Below are positions 46,953 to 57,191 of a stretch of DNA of 64,000 bases, in pieces; positions within the stretch are counted from its first letter, which is position 1, and every line of letters starts with the position of its first letter. The DNA comes from Pantoea sp. Ep11b. Lineage in GTDB: Bacteria; Pseudomonadota; Gammaproteobacteria; Enterobacterales; Enterobacteriaceae. The translations under genes were made by a program, and so were the position numbers. The notes under the pieces are model-generated. The model was not told the DNA's origin and made no database searches. It was given only the letters and a program-made list of their open reading frames with translations. The stretch lies in the NCBI RefSeq assembly GCF_040783975.1, contig NZ_CP160631.1:1798001-1862000 (forward strand), in the 5' to 3' direction.

Positions 46953-47123
46953 ATGGCCGTACAACAGAATAAACCCACCCGTTCTAAGCGTGGTATGCGT
47001 CGTTCGCACGATGCGCTGACCACTGCTGCTCTGTCAGTAGATAAAGTTTCTGGCGAAACTCATCTGCGTCACCACATCACTGCGGACGGTTACTACCGCG
47101 GTCGCAAGGTTATCGTTAAGTAA
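46953..47123 (+). CDS. rpmF: 50S ribosomal protein L32
   Basis: 56 residues: [20 protein letters not shown] start, [17 protein letters not shown] end. L32 is short and basic; E. coli has 57 residues, so one is missing in the middle (TTAALSVDK region). AGGAGTAAGG ribosome site upstream. Between yceD and plsX, joining ribosome and lipid synthesis in one operon. Confidence 0.97.
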   Translation: MAVQQNKPTRSKRGMRRSHDALTTAALSVDKVSGETHLRHHITADGYYRGRKVIVK

Positions 47124-47148
47124 GTTTCTTGCTTAGCAAGGCGATACC

Positions 47149-48189
47149 TTGACACGTTTGACCCTGGCGATTGATGCCATGGGCGGGGATTTCGGTCCCT
47201 GCGTGACAGTGCCTGCAGCATTGCAGGCACTGGCCTCTCATTCGGATCTATTCCTTCTTCTGGTCGGACATCCCGACACTCTCATGCCATTGCTTGCCAA
47301 AGCGGATTCCTCCCTCACGGGGCGTTTGCAGGTTATCCCTGCCGAATCGGTTATTGCAAGTGATGCGCGGCCCGCTCAGGCCATCCGGAACAGTCGCGGC
47401 AGTTCGATGCGCGTCGCTCTGGAGATGGTCAAAGAGGGACGTGCAGCGGCCTGCATCAGCGCCGGAAATACCGGTGCGCTGATGGGGCTGTCGACGCTGT
47501 TATTAAAGCCGCTGGATGGCATTAAACGTCCGGCGCTGATGTCCGTTTTACCGCATCAGCAGCAGGGTAAAACCGTGGTGCTGGATCTGGGTGCGAATGT
47601 GGGCTCAGACAGTGCGATGCTGGTGCAGTTTGCGGTGATGGGGTCGGTGATGGCTGAGCATGTGCTGGGCATCCCACGGCCCCGCGTGGCCTTGCTCAAT
47701 ATTGGTCATGAAGAGACCAAAGGGCTGGAAACGATCCGCGATGCCGCGGTAATGCTGCGGGAATCACCGCAGATCAACTATATTGGTTACCTCGAAGGTA
47801 ACGAGTTGCTCACCGGCAAAACGGATGTCATGGTCTGTGACGGTTTTGTCGGAAATGTCACGCTGAAGACGATGGAAGGCGTGGTAAGAATGTTTCTTTC
47901 TCTGCTGAAGTCATCAGGGGAAGGCAAAAAACGGTCATGGTGGCTGACGTTGCTGGGACGCTGGATTCAGAAACGTCTGGCGAAGCGATTCGGGCAACTC
48001 AACCCTGACCAGTACAATGGCGCTTGTCTGTTAGGATTGCGCGGAACAGTGATCAAGAGTCACGGCGCAGCAAATCAACACGCCTTCGCCGTGGCGATAG
48101 AACAGGCAGAGCAGGCGGTGAGGCAGCACATTCCCGAGCGAATTGCTGCGCGCCTTGATGCTGTATTAGCCAGGAGTGACAAAGCCTAG
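47149..48189 (+). CDS. plsX: phosphate acyltransferase PlsX
   Basis: 346 residues from a TTG start at 47149 that gives the family N-terminus [17 protein letters not shown]; no ATG is suitably placed. Motifs [10 protein letters not shown] and [10 protein letters not shown] are conserved. It converts acyl-ACP to acyl-phosphate, the acyl donor for PlsY in phospholipid synthesis. Its stop is directly followed by the fabH ATG. Confidence 0.95.
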   Translation: MTRLTLAIDAMGGDFGPCVTVPAALQALASHSDLFLLLVGHPDTLMPLLAKADSSLTGRLQVIPAESVIASDARPAQAIRNSRGSSMRVALEMVKEGRAAACISAGNTGALMGLSTLLLKPLDGIKRPALMSVLPHQQQGKTVVLDLGANVGSDSAMLVQFAVMGSVMAEHVLGIPRPRVALLNIGHEETKGLETIRDAAVMLRESPQINYIGYLEGNELLTGKTDVMVCDGFVGNVTLKTMEGVVRMFLSLLKSSGEGKKRSWWLTLLGRWIQKRLAKRFGQLNPDQYNGACLLGLRGTVIKSHGAANQHAFAVAIEQAEQAVRQHIPERIAARLDAVLARSDKA

Positions 48190-49143
48190 ATGTATACCAA
48201 AATTATCGGTACGGGCAGTTATCTGCCCAGCCAGGTTCGCACCAATGCCGATCTGGAAAAAATGGTGGAGACGTCGGACGAGTGGATTGTTACCCGTACC
48301 GGCATCCGTGAGCGTCGCATTGCCGCGCCAGATGAAACCGTCGCCACCATGGGATTCAGCGCGGCACAACGCGCCCTTGAAATGGCAGGGATCGATGCGA
48401 ACGACGTTGGGCTGATCATTGTCGCCACAACCTCTTCCAGCCATGCTTTCCCCAGTTCCGCCTGCATGATCCAGCAAATGCTGGAGATTAAAGATTGCGC
48501 GGCGTTTGACCTTGCGGCCGCCTGTGCAGGTTTCACCTATGCTCTGAGCGTCGCCGATCAATACATCAAAAATGGCGCGGTTAAGCATGCGCTGGTGATC
48601 GGCGCTGACGTGCTGGCGCGCGCGCTGGATCCGGAAGATCGCGGCACGATTATCCTGTTTGGCGATGGGGCCGGAGCCGTTGTGCTGGGTCAGAGCGAAG
48701 AGCAGGGGATCATCTCTACTCATCTTCATGCGGATGGCCGCTATGCGCAGCTGCTGACGCTGCCTTATCAGGACCGAGCTCATCAGGATCAGCCCGCCTA
48801 TGTCACCATGGCCGGCAATGAAGTCTTCAAGGTCGCCGTGACCGAACTGGCGCACATCGTCGATGAAACGCTGCAGGCCAATAACCTCGATCGTGAAATG
48901 CTCGACTGGCTGGTGCCTCACCAGGCGAACCTGCGCATCATCAGCGCCACGGCGAAAAAACTTGGCATGACCATGGATAAAGTGGTCGTCACGCTGGATC
49001 GTCACGGCAACACCTCTGCCGCCTCAGTGCCAAGCGCACTGGATGAAGCGGTGCGCGATGGCCGCATCAAACCCGGACACCTTATTCTGCTGGAAGCCTT
49101 TGGTGGTGGATTCACCTGGGGTTCTGCGCTGGTTCGCTTTTGA
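48190..49143 (+). CDS. fabH: beta-ketoacyl-ACP synthase III FabH
   Basis: 317 residues as in E. coli. Cys-His-Asn triad: AAACAGFTY (Cys about 112), [10 protein letters not shown] (His), HGNTSAASV (Asn). Condenses acetyl-CoA with malonyl-ACP to start fatty-acid synthesis. Zero gap to plsX. Confidence 0.97.
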   Translation: MYTKIIGTGSYLPSQVRTNADLEKMVETSDEWIVTRTGIRERRIAAPDETVATMGFSAAQRALEMAGIDANDVGLIIVATTSSSHAFPSSACMIQQMLEIKDCAAFDLAAACAGFTYALSVADQYIKNGAVKHALVIGADVLARALDPEDRGTIILFGDGAGAVVLGQSEEQGIISTHLHADGRYAQLLTLPYQDRAHQDQPAYVTMAGNEVFKVAVTELAHIVDETLQANNLDREMLDWLVPHQANLRIISATAKKLGMTMDKVVVTLDRHGNTSAASVPSALDEAVRDGRIKPGHLILLEAFGGGFTWGSALVRF

Positions 49144-49159
49144 TTGACAGGAACGAAAG

Positions 49160-50092
49160 ATGACGCAATTTGCATTTGTTTTTCCCGGTCAGGGTTCACA
49201 GACCGTGGGCATGCTGACTGAATTAGCAGCAAGCTATCCGCTGGTGGAAGAGACCTTCCGTGAAGCTTCTGACGCACTGGGATATGACCTGTGGCAGTTA
49301 GTCAGTCAGGGTCCGGCCGAAGAGCTGAACAAAACCTGGCAGACGCAGCCTGCGCTGCTAGCCGCGTCCGTGGCCATCTACCGGATCTGGCAGCAGCAGG
49401 GCGGTGAACAGCCTCGCCTGATGGCCGGTCACAGCCTCGGCGAATATTCGGCGCTGGTCTGTGCGGGCGTGATTAACTTCGCCGATGCCGTGAAGCTGGT
49501 TGAACTGCGCGGCAAGCTGATGCAGGAAGCGGTGCCGGAAGGCACGGGCGCAATGCAGGCGATTATCGGCCTGGATGACGCGGCGATCCGCCAGGCGTGT
49601 GAAGAGAGCGCGCAGGGTCAGGTCGTTTCACCGGTGAACTTCAACTCGCCGGGTCAGGTGGTCATCGCGGGTAACAAAGAAGCCGTTGAGCGTGCCGGTG
49701 CGGCCTGTAAAGCGGCGGGCGCGAAGCGTGCTCTGCCACTGCCGGTCAGCGTGCCGTCTCACTGCGCACTGATGAAGCCGGCTGCGGATAAGCTGGCCGT
49801 GGCGCTGGAAAACATCACGTTTAATGCGCCTGCGGTGCCGGTGATCAATAACGTCGATGTGAAAGCCGAAACTGACGCGGCGGCAATCCGTCATGCGCTG
49901 GTTCGCCAGCTCTACAGCCCGGTTCGCTGGACCGAAAGCGTGGAAGCGATGGCGGCCCAGGGCGTCTCGCAGCTGCTGGAGATAGGCCCAGGCAAAGTCC
50001 TGACCGGACTGACGAAACGCATTGTCGATAGTCTGACCGCGGCTGCCGTAAACGATACGGCCTCCCTGTCAGCGGCACTCGGTAAGGAATAA
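49160..50092 (+). CDS. fabD: malonyl-CoA:ACP transacylase FabD
   Basis: 310 residues. FPGQGSQ start, catalytic Ser in MAGHSLGEYSALV (about 92), His in VSVPSHCALM. Loads malonyl onto ACP. In the fab operon after fabH with a 16-base gap. Confidence 0.97.
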   Translation: MTQFAFVFPGQGSQTVGMLTELAASYPLVEETFREASDALGYDLWQLVSQGPAEELNKTWQTQPALLAASVAIYRIWQQQGGEQPRLMAGHSLGEYSALVCAGVINFADAVKLVELRGKLMQEAVPEGTGAMQAIIGLDDAAIRQACEESAQGQVVSPVNFNSPGQVVIAGNKEAVERAGAACKAAGAKRALPLPVSVPSHCALMKPAADKLAVALENITFNAPAVPVINNVDVKAETDAAAIRHALVRQLYSPVRWTESVEAMAAQGVSQLLEIGPGKVLTGLTKRIVDSLTAAAVNDTASLSAALGKE

Positions 50093-50102
50093 GAGGAAAA
50101 TC

Positions 50103-50837
50103 ATGAGCTTTGAAGGTAAAGTTGCGCTGGTAACCGGCGCGAGTCGCGGCATTGGTCGTGCGATTGCAGAAACCCTGGCGGCGCGTGGCGCCAAAGTAGT
50201 CGGGACTGCAACCAGCCAGAGTGGCGCCGACGCCATCAGTGCTTACCTTGGCGACAAGGGAAAAGGTCTGTTACTGAATGTGACTGACGCTGGCTCAATC
50301 GACAGCGTTTTAGAGAATATTCGCGCGGAATTTGGCGAAGTGGATATCTTAGTCAATAATGCAGGCATTACGCGTGATAATCTTCTCATGCGCATGAAGG
50401 ACGATGAGTGGCAGGATATCCTGGATACCAACCTCACATCGGTATTCCGCCTTTCTAAGGCGGTTCTGCGTGCCATGATGAAAAAGCGCGTGGGCCGTAT
50501 CATCACCATTGGTTCCGTTGTCGGCACCATGGGTAATGCGGGCCAGGCAAACTACGCGGCAGCAAAAGCGGGTTTAATTGGCTTTAGCAAATCACTGGCG
50601 CGCGAAATCGCGTCACGTGGCATTACCGTCAACGTCGTGGCTCCAGGCTTCATTGAGACTGACATGACGCGGGCACTGAACGAAGATCAGCGTTCCGGTA
50701 TTTTGGCGGAAGTCCCTGCGGGTCGCTTAGGCGATGCACAGGAAATCGCCAATGCTGTGGCATTTTTAGCCTCTGACGAAGCAGCCTACATCACTGGTGA
50801 AACGCTGCACGTCAATGGCGGAATGTACATGGTCTGA
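50103..50837 (+). CDS. fabG: 3-oxoacyl-ACP reductase FabG
   Basis: 244 residues. TGASRGIG, NAGIT, Ser in TIGSVVG, YAAAK with catalytic Tyr/Lys, C-terminal VNGGMYMV. NADPH-dependent reduction in fatty-acid elongation. Paralogue of apeQ in the same window. Confidence 0.97.
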   Translation: MSFEGKVALVTGASRGIGRAIAETLAARGAKVVGTATSQSGADAISAYLGDKGKGLLLNVTDAGSIDSVLENIRAEFGEVDILVNNAGITRDNLLMRMKDDEWQDILDTNLTSVFRLSKAVLRAMMKKRVGRIITIGSVVGTMGNAGQANYAAAKAGLIGFSKSLAREIASRGITVNVVAPGFIETDMTRALNEDQRSGILAEVPAGRLGDAQEIANAVAFLASDEAAYITGETLHVNGGMYMV

Positions 50838-50915
50838 TAAATCACGAAAACATTTGCTTTATTTGCGGTTAAAACCGCAAAATAACGCAAAATCGTGGTT
50901 CGACCAGCCGGGATT

Positions 50916-50944
50916 TTGTTGCATCTTTTTCACCATTTTATACA
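50916..50944 (+). promoter_or_regulatory. acpP promoter
   Basis: TTGTTG, 17 bases, TATACA (50916-50921 and 50939-50944) in the fabG-acpP gap, about 48 bases before the acpP start. A separate promoter for the very abundant acpP message is known in E. coli. Confidence 0.75.
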
Positions 50945-50991
50945 CTACGAAAACCATCGCGTAAGCGAGTTTTGATAGGAAATTAAATAGT

Positions 50992-51228
50992 ATGAGCGAT
51001 ATCGAACAACGCGTTAAGAAAATCATCAGTGAGCAGCTGGGTGTGAAAGAGGAAGAAGTCACCAACTCTGCATCTTTCGTAGAAGACCTGGGTGCCGATT
51101 CTCTTGATACCGTTGAGCTGGTGATGGCTCTGGAAGAAGAGTTTGATACTGAGATTCCAGACGAAGAAGCTGAGAAAATCACTACCGTTCAGGCAGCGAT
51201 CGACTACATCAATAGCCATAAAGGCTAA
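50992..51228 (+). CDS. acpP: acyl carrier protein AcpP
   Basis: 78 residues, strongly acidic; the DSL motif ([18 protein letters not shown]) holds the Ser that takes 4'-phosphopantetheine. Sequence almost identical to E. coli AcpP. It carries all intermediates for fatty acids and lipid A. It ends at a terminator that partly isolates it from fabF. Confidence 0.98.
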   Translation: MSDIEQRVKKIISEQLGVKEEEVTNSASFVEDLGADSLDTVELVMALEEEFDTEIPDEEAEKITTVQAAIDYINSHKG

Positions 51229-51239
51229 TGAATACCTTC

Positions 51240-51270
51240 AGGCGGTCGCTCGACCGCCTGATTTTTTTTA
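51240..51270 (+). terminator. terminator/attenuator between acpP and fabF
   Basis: Perfect 9-bp stem AGGCGGTCG/CGACCGCCT (51240-51248 and 51251-51259), 2-base loop (likely 4 with opened end pair), and eight T. Probably lets acpP be far more abundant than fabF. Confidence 0.88.
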
Positions 51271-51314
51271 TTTGTCCCACATAGTTCCCTATTTTCCCTC
51301 CCTGGAGGACGAAC

Positions 51315-52556
51315 GTGTCTAAGCGTCGTGTAGTTGTGACTGGTCTTGGCATGTTGTCTCCTGTCGGCAATACCGTAGAGTCTACCTGGAGTGCTCTCCT
51401 TGCCGGTCAGAGCGGCATTAACCTGATCGACCATTTTGATACCAGTGCTTATGCAACGCGTTTTGCAGGTCTGGTAAGAGATTTCAATTGTGATGATTTC
51501 ATCTCGCGCAAAGATCAGCGCAAGATGGATGAATTCATCCAGTACGGCATTGTGGCCGGTATTCAGGCTATGCAGGATAGCGGTCTGGTTGTGACCGAGG
51601 AAAATGCAAGCCGTATGGGTGCAGCAATTGGTTCCGGCATCGGTGGCCTGGGCCTGATTGAAGAGAACCACTCTTCACTGGTCAACGGCGGCCCACGCAA
51701 AATCAGTCCGTTCTTTGTGCCTTCAACCATCGTCAACATGGTGGCGGGTCATCTCACCATTATGTATGGCCTGAAAGGTCCAAGCATCTCTATCGCGACA
51801 GCCTGTACCTCTGGTGTGCATAACATCGGTCATGCCGCACGTATCATCGCCTATAACGATGCTGACGTGATGCTGGCAGGTGGCACAGAGAAAGCCAGTA
51901 CGCCATTAGGCGTAGGTGGTTTTGGCGCGGCGCGTGCTCTCTCAACCCGTAACGACAATCCGCAAGCGGCCAGCCGCCCGTGGGATAAAGATCGTGATGG
52001 TTTCGTGCTGGGTGACGGCGCGGGCATCGTGGTACTTGAAGAGTACGAACATGCGAAGAAACGTGGTGCGAAAATCTATGCGGAAATCGTCGGTTTTGGC
52101 ATGAGCAGCGATGCTTACCACATGACATCACCTCCCGAAGATGGCTCAGGCGCTGCGGCGGCGATGGTCAACGCGCTGCGCGATGCGCAGCTCACGCCAG
52201 AGCAGATCGGCTATGTCAACGCACACGGCACTTCCACGCCAGCGGGTGATAAGGCCGAAGCCCAGGCGGTGAAATCAGTGTTTGGCGCAGCGGCCAGTAA
52301 AGTCATGGTGAGCTCAACCAAATCCATGACCGGGCATCTGCTCGGCGCAGCGGGCGCGGTAGAATCGATCTACTCGATTCTGGCACTGCGCGACCAGGCG
52401 GTTCCACCGACCATTAACCTCGACAATCCGGATGAAGGCTGCGATCTCGATTTCGTGCCGCACACCGCGCGTCAGGTTTCTGGCCTGGAGTATACGCTGT
52501 GTAACTCCTTTGGCTTCGGCGGTACCAACGGTTCCCTGATCTTCCGCAAGGTGTAA
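51315..52556 (+). CDS. fabF: beta-ketoacyl-ACP synthase II FabF
   Basis: 413 residues from GTG 51315 (GGAGGA upstream), the start codon also used in E. coli. Triad: TACTSG (Cys about 164), [11 protein letters not shown] (His), [10 protein letters not shown] (His). Elongates palmitoleate to cis-vaccenate, important for temperature control of membrane fluidity. Followed by a terminator. Confidence 0.97.
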   Translation: MSKRRVVVTGLGMLSPVGNTVESTWSALLAGQSGINLIDHFDTSAYATRFAGLVRDFNCDDFISRKDQRKMDEFIQYGIVAGIQAMQDSGLVVTEENASRMGAAIGSGIGGLGLIEENHSSLVNGGPRKISPFFVPSTIVNMVAGHLTIMYGLKGPSISIATACTSGVHNIGHAARIIAYNDADVMLAGGTEKASTPLGVGGFGAARALSTRNDNPQAASRPWDKDRDGFVLGDGAGIVVLEEYEHAKKRGAKIYAEIVGFGMSSDAYHMTSPPEDGSGAAAAMVNALRDAQLTPEQIGYVNAHGTSTPAGDKAEAQAVKSVFGAAASKVMVSSTKSMTGHLLGAAGAVESIYSILALRDQAVPPTINLDNPDEGCDLDFVPHTARQVSGLEYTLCNSFGFGGTNGSLIFRKV

Positions 52557-52574
52557 TCGTTGCAGATAGCTGAC

Positions 52575-52600
52575 AAGGCCCGCGATGCGGGCCTTTTTTT
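52575..52600 (+). terminator. Rho-independent terminator of fabF
   Basis: Stem GGCCCGC/GCGGGCC (52577-52583 and 52587-52593), GAT loop, T-run. Confidence 0.9.
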
Positions 52601-52647
52601 ATCCTGCGGCGGACGCTGACAGGGTGGAACGGGCTCAGGAGAGAACC

Positions 52648-53463
52648 ATGTGGATTAACGGGATCAGAAAACCGACGCTGGCTGCCACTGACCGGGGGCT
52701 GCAGTTCGGTGATGGCTGCTTTACCACCGCCGCCGTGCAGCAGGGCAACATTGTGCTGCTGGAAAGCCATCTGCAGCGGCTCAGACAGGGCTGCGAGCGG
52801 CTATGGATCGAGGGCGTTGACTGGCATCGGCTCGAAACAGAGATGAGAGCGGCTGCGCACCAGCAGCCTCAGGCGGTGCTGAAGGTCATCATCAGCGCGG
52901 GCAGTGGCGGACGCGGCTACAGTCGTCATGGCTGTGGCGAACCGACCCGGATCGTTTCGCTGGCACCCTGGCCGCAGCACTACGCCGGATTACAGCAGCG
53001 GGGCGCCTCCCTCCGCATCAGCCCAATCCGCCTGGCGCGAAACGCGCAGTTTGCCGGTATCAAACACCTGAATCGCCTTGAGCAGGTGATGATCAGAGCT
53101 CATCTTGACCAGACGGACGCCGACGAGGCGCTGGTGCTTGACACTGAAGGTTGGGTGGTGGAATGCTGTGCGGCCAATTTATTCTGGCGCCAGGGCAGTC
53201 AGATTTTCACGCCCGATCTCTCCGCGTCGGGGGTGGATGGCATTATGCGGCGGAGTCTGATGGCGCAACTTGCGGCCACGGGCCAGGCTTGCCATGTCGT
53301 ACAAAGCGAACCGGCGCAGCTGCTGGCTGCGGATGAAGTCGTCATCTGTAATGCGCTGATGCCGGTTCTGCCGGTCCGACAGATCGAGGCGGTACAGTTT
53401 ACTGAGCGCCTGCTGTTTACTCAGTTACAGGCAGGCTGTGAAAAGATAATGGAAGCATCATGA
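52648..53463 (+). CDS. pabC: aminodeoxychorismate lyase PabC
   Basis: 271 residues from ATG 52648 (CAGGAGAG upstream; an in-frame ATG at 52585 lies inside the fabF terminator and is rejected). PLP fold type IV; catalytic Lys in [12 protein letters not shown], and E-containing [11 protein letters not shown]. It forms 4-aminobenzoate and pyruvate in folate synthesis. It overlaps mltG by 4 bases. Confidence 0.95.
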   Translation: MWINGIRKPTLAATDRGLQFGDGCFTTAAVQQGNIVLLESHLQRLRQGCERLWIEGVDWHRLETEMRAAAHQQPQAVLKVIISAGSGGRGYSRHGCGEPTRIVSLAPWPQHYAGLQQRGASLRISPIRLARNAQFAGIKHLNRLEQVMIRAHLDQTDADEALVLDTEGWVVECCAANLFWRQGSQIFTPDLSASGVDGIMRRSLMAQLAATGQACHVVQSEPAQLLAADEVVICNALMPVLPVRQIEAVQFTERLLFTQLQAGCEKIMEAS

Positions 53464-54479
53464 CTCGAAGCAAAAAAATTCTCGTGACGTTGCTGGCGGC
53501 AGCAGGGCTCGCGGCGGGAGTGAGCTACTGGCAGATTAAGCAGTTTGCGGCGACCCCGTTAACGCTGCAGCAGGAGAAGATCTACACACTGCCCGCCGGT
53601 ACGGGCCGGGTGGCGCTGGAGGCGCAGCTGGAAGATCAGAAGATCATTCCGCGCAGCATCTGGTTTGGCGCGCTGTTGCGTCTGGAGCCGGAACTGGCCA
53701 CCTTCAAGGCGGGAACCTATCGCCTGGAGCCAAAGATGACGGTACGCGCGCTGTTACAGCTGCTGGCGAGCGGTAAAGAGGCGCAGTTTCCGGTGCGGTT
53801 TGTGGAGGGGCAGCGGCTCAAAGAGTGGCTGAGTGAGCTGCGTAAAGCGCCCTATATCCGTCATACGTTGAAAGACGATCAGTTTGCCACCCTGGCCAGC
53901 GCCCTCAAAGTTGAGCCTGCGCAGCTGGAGGGGAACTTCTTTCCGGACACCTATCTCTATACGGCGAACACCACGGACATGGCCCTGCTGGAACGCGCCC
54001 ATGAGCGGATGAAAAAAACCATCGACGAGATCTGGCAGGGACGGGCGGATAATCTGCCCTATAAAACGCCTCAGGATCTGGTCACGATGGCCTCCATCAT
54101 CGAAAAAGAGACGGGCGTCAGCCAGGAGCGCGCGCGCGTCGCTTCCGTCTTTATCAACCGGCTGCGGACCGGGATGCGCCTGCAGACCGACCCGACCGTG
54201 ATCTACGGCATGGGCGATCGCTACAATGGGTCACTCACCCGTAAAGATCTTGAGACCGCCAGCGATTACAATACCTATATGATTAACGGCCTGCCGCCTG
54301 GCCCGATCGCGATGCCGGGTAAGGCTTCTCTGCTGGCGGCCGCGCATCCCGAGAAAACCAACTATCTCTACTTCGTGGCGGACGGCAAGGGCGGTCATAC
54401 CTTTACTACCAATCTGGCCAGTCACAACCAGGCGGTGCAGGTGTACCGGCAGTCGCTAAAGGAAAAAAATGAACAGTAA
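53460..54479 (+). CDS. mltG: endolytic murein transglycosylase MltG (YceG)
   Basis: 339 residues; one N-terminal TM (about 7-25), LysM-like middle part, and the catalytic YceG domain with [20 protein letters not shown] (catalytic Glu in EKE) and [10 protein letters not shown]. It cleaves nascent glycan strands at the inner membrane and sets their length. Starts ATGA-overlapped with pabC; ends 11 bases into tmk. Confidence 0.95.
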   Translation: MTRSKKILVTLLAAAGLAAGVSYWQIKQFAATPLTLQQEKIYTLPAGTGRVALEAQLEDQKIIPRSIWFGALLRLEPELATFKAGTYRLEPKMTVRALLQLLASGKEAQFPVRFVEGQRLKEWLSELRKAPYIRHTLKDDQFATLASALKVEPAQLEGNFFPDTYLYTANTTDMALLERAHERMKKTIDEIWQGRADNLPYKTPQDLVTMASIIEKETGVSQERARVASVFINRLRTGMRLQTDPTVIYGMGDRYNGSLTRKDLETASDYNTYMINGLPPGPIAMPGKASLLAAAHPEKTNYLYFVADGKGGHTFTTNLASHNQAVQVYRQSLKEKNEQ

Positions 54480-55101
54480 GTTTATCGTCATCGAAGGCCT
54501 GGAAGGCGCCGGCAAAACCACCGCGCGCGACGCCATCGTTGCCACGCTGCACGCCCGCGGCATCACCGATCTGGTCTTTACCCGTGAACCTGGCGGCACG
54601 CCGCTGGCCGAACAGCTCCGGGTGCTGGTGAAGCAGGGTATTGAGGGCGAGCAGGTCACGGATAAAGCGGAACTGCTGATGCTCTATGCGGCGCGGGTTC
54701 AGCTGGTGGAGACCGTGATCAAACCGGCGCTGGCCCGCGGCGCCTGGGTGATCGGCGATCGCCACGATCTCTCCTCTCAGGCCTATCAGGGGGGCGGTCG
54801 CGGACTCGACAGCGATCTGATGCAGACGCTGCGCGATGCCGTGCTGGGCGACTTCCGCCCTGATCTGACGCTTTACCTGGATGTCACCCCGGAAATCGGC
54901 CTGCAGCGCGCGCGGGCGCGTGGTGAGCTGGACCGCATTGAGCAGGAGTCGCTGCGCTTCTTTGAGCGTACCCGCGTGCGTTACCTGGCGCTGGCGGACA
55001 AGGACCCGACGATTCTGACCATTGATGCAACGCAATCGCTGGATGACGTGACAGCGTCACTTCAGTCGGCCCTGGATCAGTGGCTGCTGGAGCAGGCGTA
55101 A
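54469..55101 (+). CDS. tmk: thymidylate kinase
   Basis: 210 residues. P-loop GLEGAGKTT at the N-terminus, the DRH motif ([19 protein letters not shown]) and the LID region with Arg residues ([15 protein letters not shown]). Converts dTMP to dTDP. Overlaps mltG by 11 bases and shares its stop with the holB start (TAATG). Confidence 0.96.
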   Translation: MNSKFIVIEGLEGAGKTTARDAIVATLHARGITDLVFTREPGGTPLAEQLRVLVKQGIEGEQVTDKAELLMLYAARVQLVETVIKPALARGAWVIGDRHDLSSQAYQGGGRGLDSDLMQTLRDAVLGDFRPDLTLYLDVTPEIGLQRARARGELDRIEQESLRFFERTRVRYLALADKDPTILTIDATQSLDDVTASLQSALDQWLLEQA

Positions 55102-56090
55102 TGAACTGGTATCCGTGGCTGAACCAGCCTTATCGCCACGTGATTGGCCAGCATCAGGAGGATCGGGCGCATCATGCGCTGCTGATCCAGGCAATGTCTG
55201 GCATGGGCGATGAGGCGCTGGTCTGGGGGATAAGTCGCTGGCTGATGTGCCAGCAGCCAGACGGCCTGAAAAGTTGCGGCGTGTGTCACGGCTGCCAGCT
55301 GATGCAGGCGAATACCCATCCGGACTGGTATCGACTTGAGGCGGAGAAGGGCAAAAGTACCCTGGGCATCGATGCGGTGCGGCAGGTGACGGAAAAGCTT
55401 TATCACTTCGGTCAGCAGGGTGGCGCGAAAGTGGTCTGGCTGCCCGATGCCGCGCAGCTCTCGGAGGCGGCCGCCAACGCCCTGCTGAAAACGCTGGAAG
55501 AGCCGCCAGCCAACAGCTGGTTCTTCCTCAGCAGTCGCGATCCTTCGCGTCTGCTGGCGACACTGCGCAGTCGCTGTATGACGCTGTCGCTGACGCCACC
55601 GGATGAGAGCCAGAGCCTGCTCTGGCTGAAAAAGCACGCTTCGCACGATGAACAGATGCTGCTGGCGGCACTGCGGCTGAGCGCCGGTGCGCCCGGTGCG
55701 GCGTTAAATCTGCTGGAAACCGGGCCGTGGCAGGCCCGGCAGAAGCTGTGCGATGCGCTGCCTGCGGCGCTGCAGCACGACATCCTGCAACTGCTGCCGG
55801 TGCTGAATGCGGAAGATGCGGCTACCCGCATCGGCTGGCTGCTCTCCCTGCTGCTGGATGCGATGAAGTGGCAGCAGAATGCGACGCAGTGGCTGAGCAA
55901 CGGCGACCGCCAGGATGTGGTGGCGCTGCTGGCCGCCCACTTCCCGGCCAGCGCACTCGATAACAGCACCCGCGCCTGGATGCGCTGTCGTGAGCAGCTA
56001 CTGCATGTCGCGTCGGTGAACCGTGAACTCCTGCTGACGGATCAGCTTCTCTGCTGGGCAGAGACCGAAAAGCCCACCCTGATCCGCTAA
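55101..56090 (+). CDS. holB: DNA polymerase III subunit delta' (HolB)
   Basis: 329 residues from ATG 55101, which gives [20 protein letters not shown]+ clamp-loader fold without a functional Walker A; zinc module LKSCGVCHGCQLMQ and the SRC motif (LLATLRSRCMTL). Stator of the clamp loader. One-base overlap with tmk. Confidence 0.95.
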   Translation: MNWYPWLNQPYRHVIGQHQEDRAHHALLIQAMSGMGDEALVWGISRWLMCQQPDGLKSCGVCHGCQLMQANTHPDWYRLEAEKGKSTLGIDAVRQVTEKLYHFGQQGGAKVVWLPDAAQLSEAAANALLKTLEEPPANSWFFLSSRDPSRLLATLRSRCMTLSLTPPDESQSLLWLKKHASHDEQMLLAALRLSAGAPGAALNLLETGPWQARQKLCDALPAALQHDILQLLPVLNAEDAATRIGWLLSLLLDAMKWQQNATQWLSNGDRQDVVALLAAHFPASALDNSTRAWMRCREQLLHVASVNRELLLTDQLLCWAETEKPTLIR

Positions 56091-56108
56091 ACCTGTCTGA
56101 GACTACTT

Positions 56109-56900
56109 ATGTTTATTGTTGATTCCCATTGCCATCTTGATGGCCTGGATTATGAAAAGAACCACCGCGACCTCGATGATGTGATCGCCAAAGCGGCGGC
56201 CCGGGATGTGAAATTCATGCTGGCCATCGCCACCACGCTGCCGGGTTTTCATACCCTGAAAAAGCTGGTCGGCGATCGGCAGAACATTGCGCTCTCCTGC
56301 GGTGTTCATCCGCTGAATCAGGAAGAGGCTTATGACGTTGAGGAGTTCCGCCGGCTCTCCGCCGATCCCCGTGTGGTGGCGCTGGGTGAAACCGGGCTGG
56401 ATTACCACTATCAGCCCGAGACCAGAGAGCAGCAGCAGCGCTCATTCCGGGAACATATCCGTACCGGTATTGCACTGAACAAGCCGATCATCGTCCACAC
56501 TCGTGATGCGCGTGACGACACGCTGGCCATTCTGCGTGAAGAGCAGGTTGAGCGCTGCGGCGGCGTGCTGCACTGCTTTACCGAGGATCAGCCCACTGCC
56601 GCGAAGCTGCTGGATATGGGCTTTTATATCTCCTTCTCCGGGATTGTCACCTTCCGTAATGCCGAACAGTTGCGGGAAGCCGCTCGCTACGTGCCGCTGG
56701 ATCGGATGCTGGTGGAAACAGATTCGCCTTATCTGGCGCCGGTGCCTTACCGGGGTAAAGAGAATCAGCCTGCCTATACCCGCGACGTGGCCGAATATCT
56801 GGCCGTGCTGAAAGGGGTGGATATGGAAACCCTGGCCGCCGCCACCACGCAGAACTTCTCTACACTGTTCCATATTCCGATGAGCCAGCTGGGTGCCTGA
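56109..56900 (+). CDS. ycfH: TatD-family metal-dependent hydrolase YcfH
   Basis: 263 residues. Metal ligands DSHCHLDGLD, GETGLDYH, VHTRDA, HCFTED, VETDSPYL: complete TatD set. Probable metal-dependent nuclease/deoxyribonuclease; physiological role unclear. Last gene of the pabC-mltG-tmk-holB-ycfH run. A hairpin terminator follows. Confidence 0.95.
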   Translation: MFIVDSHCHLDGLDYEKNHRDLDDVIAKAAARDVKFMLAIATTLPGFHTLKKLVGDRQNIALSCGVHPLNQEEAYDVEEFRRLSADPRVVALGETGLDYHYQPETREQQQRSFREHIRTGIALNKPIIVHTRDARDDTLAILREEQVERCGGVLHCFTEDQPTAAKLLDMGFYISFSGIVTFRNAEQLREAARYVPLDRMLVETDSPYLAPVPYRGKENQPAYTRDVAEYLAVLKGVDMETLAAATTQNFSTLFHIPMSQLGA

Positions 56901-56949
56901 ACCCGGTTTTTATTTCAGCCTCTGTAATTAATCTGTCATCTGCTCATAT

Positions 56950-56980
56950 GACCCTGTTTTTAAAGACAGGGTCAGCTTTT
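56950..56980 (+). terminator. terminator downstream of ycfH
   Basis: Stem GACCCTGT/ACAGGGTC (56950-56957 and 56966-56973), loop TTTTAAAG, then AGCTTTTTA. Confidence 0.8.
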
Positions 56981-57045
56981 TATCGCCGGTTTATCGTGCA
57001 GGTCAGTGAGAAATTTCGTAAAGTGCGCAGCCGGGATTGTTGAAA

Positions 57046-57061
57046 CGTGATAGCCGTCAAA
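57046..57061 (+). promoter_or_regulatory. CRP site of ptsG
   Basis: CGTGATAGCCGTCAAA: matches TGTGA-N6-TCACA at 8 of 10 conserved positions and looks the same as the E. coli ptsG CRP site in sequence and placement. Confidence 0.85.
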
Positions 57062-57077
57062 GTAACAGGGCGGTATT

Positions 57078-57098
57078 TATTTTACCCTTCGTAATAAA
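57078..57098 (+). promoter_or_regulatory. Mlc operator overlapping the ptsG promoter
   Basis: TTATTTTAC ... GTAATAAA imperfect palindrome, similar to the E. coli ptsG Mlc site (TTATTTTAC/GTAATAAA). Expected: repression by Mlc without glucose. The right half may include the -10 region. Confidence 0.75.
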
Positions 57099-57165
57099 TC
57101 AAAAGGCGGTTACCGCCACCCCGGCAAAGAATCCTCCCTCTTTGCCACGCGCACTGCGCAAATAT

Positions 57166-57184
57166 GCACTCATACTCAGGAGCT
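57166..57184 (+). promoter_or_regulatory. SgrS pairing site in the ptsG leader
   Basis: GCACTCATACTCAGGAGC next to and covering the ribosome site, close to the E. coli element GCACCCATACTCAGGAGC that pairs with sRNA SgrS under sugar-phosphate stress. Implies SgrS/Hfq control; sgrS itself is outside this window. Confidence 0.8.
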
Positions 57185-57191
57185 TCACGCT

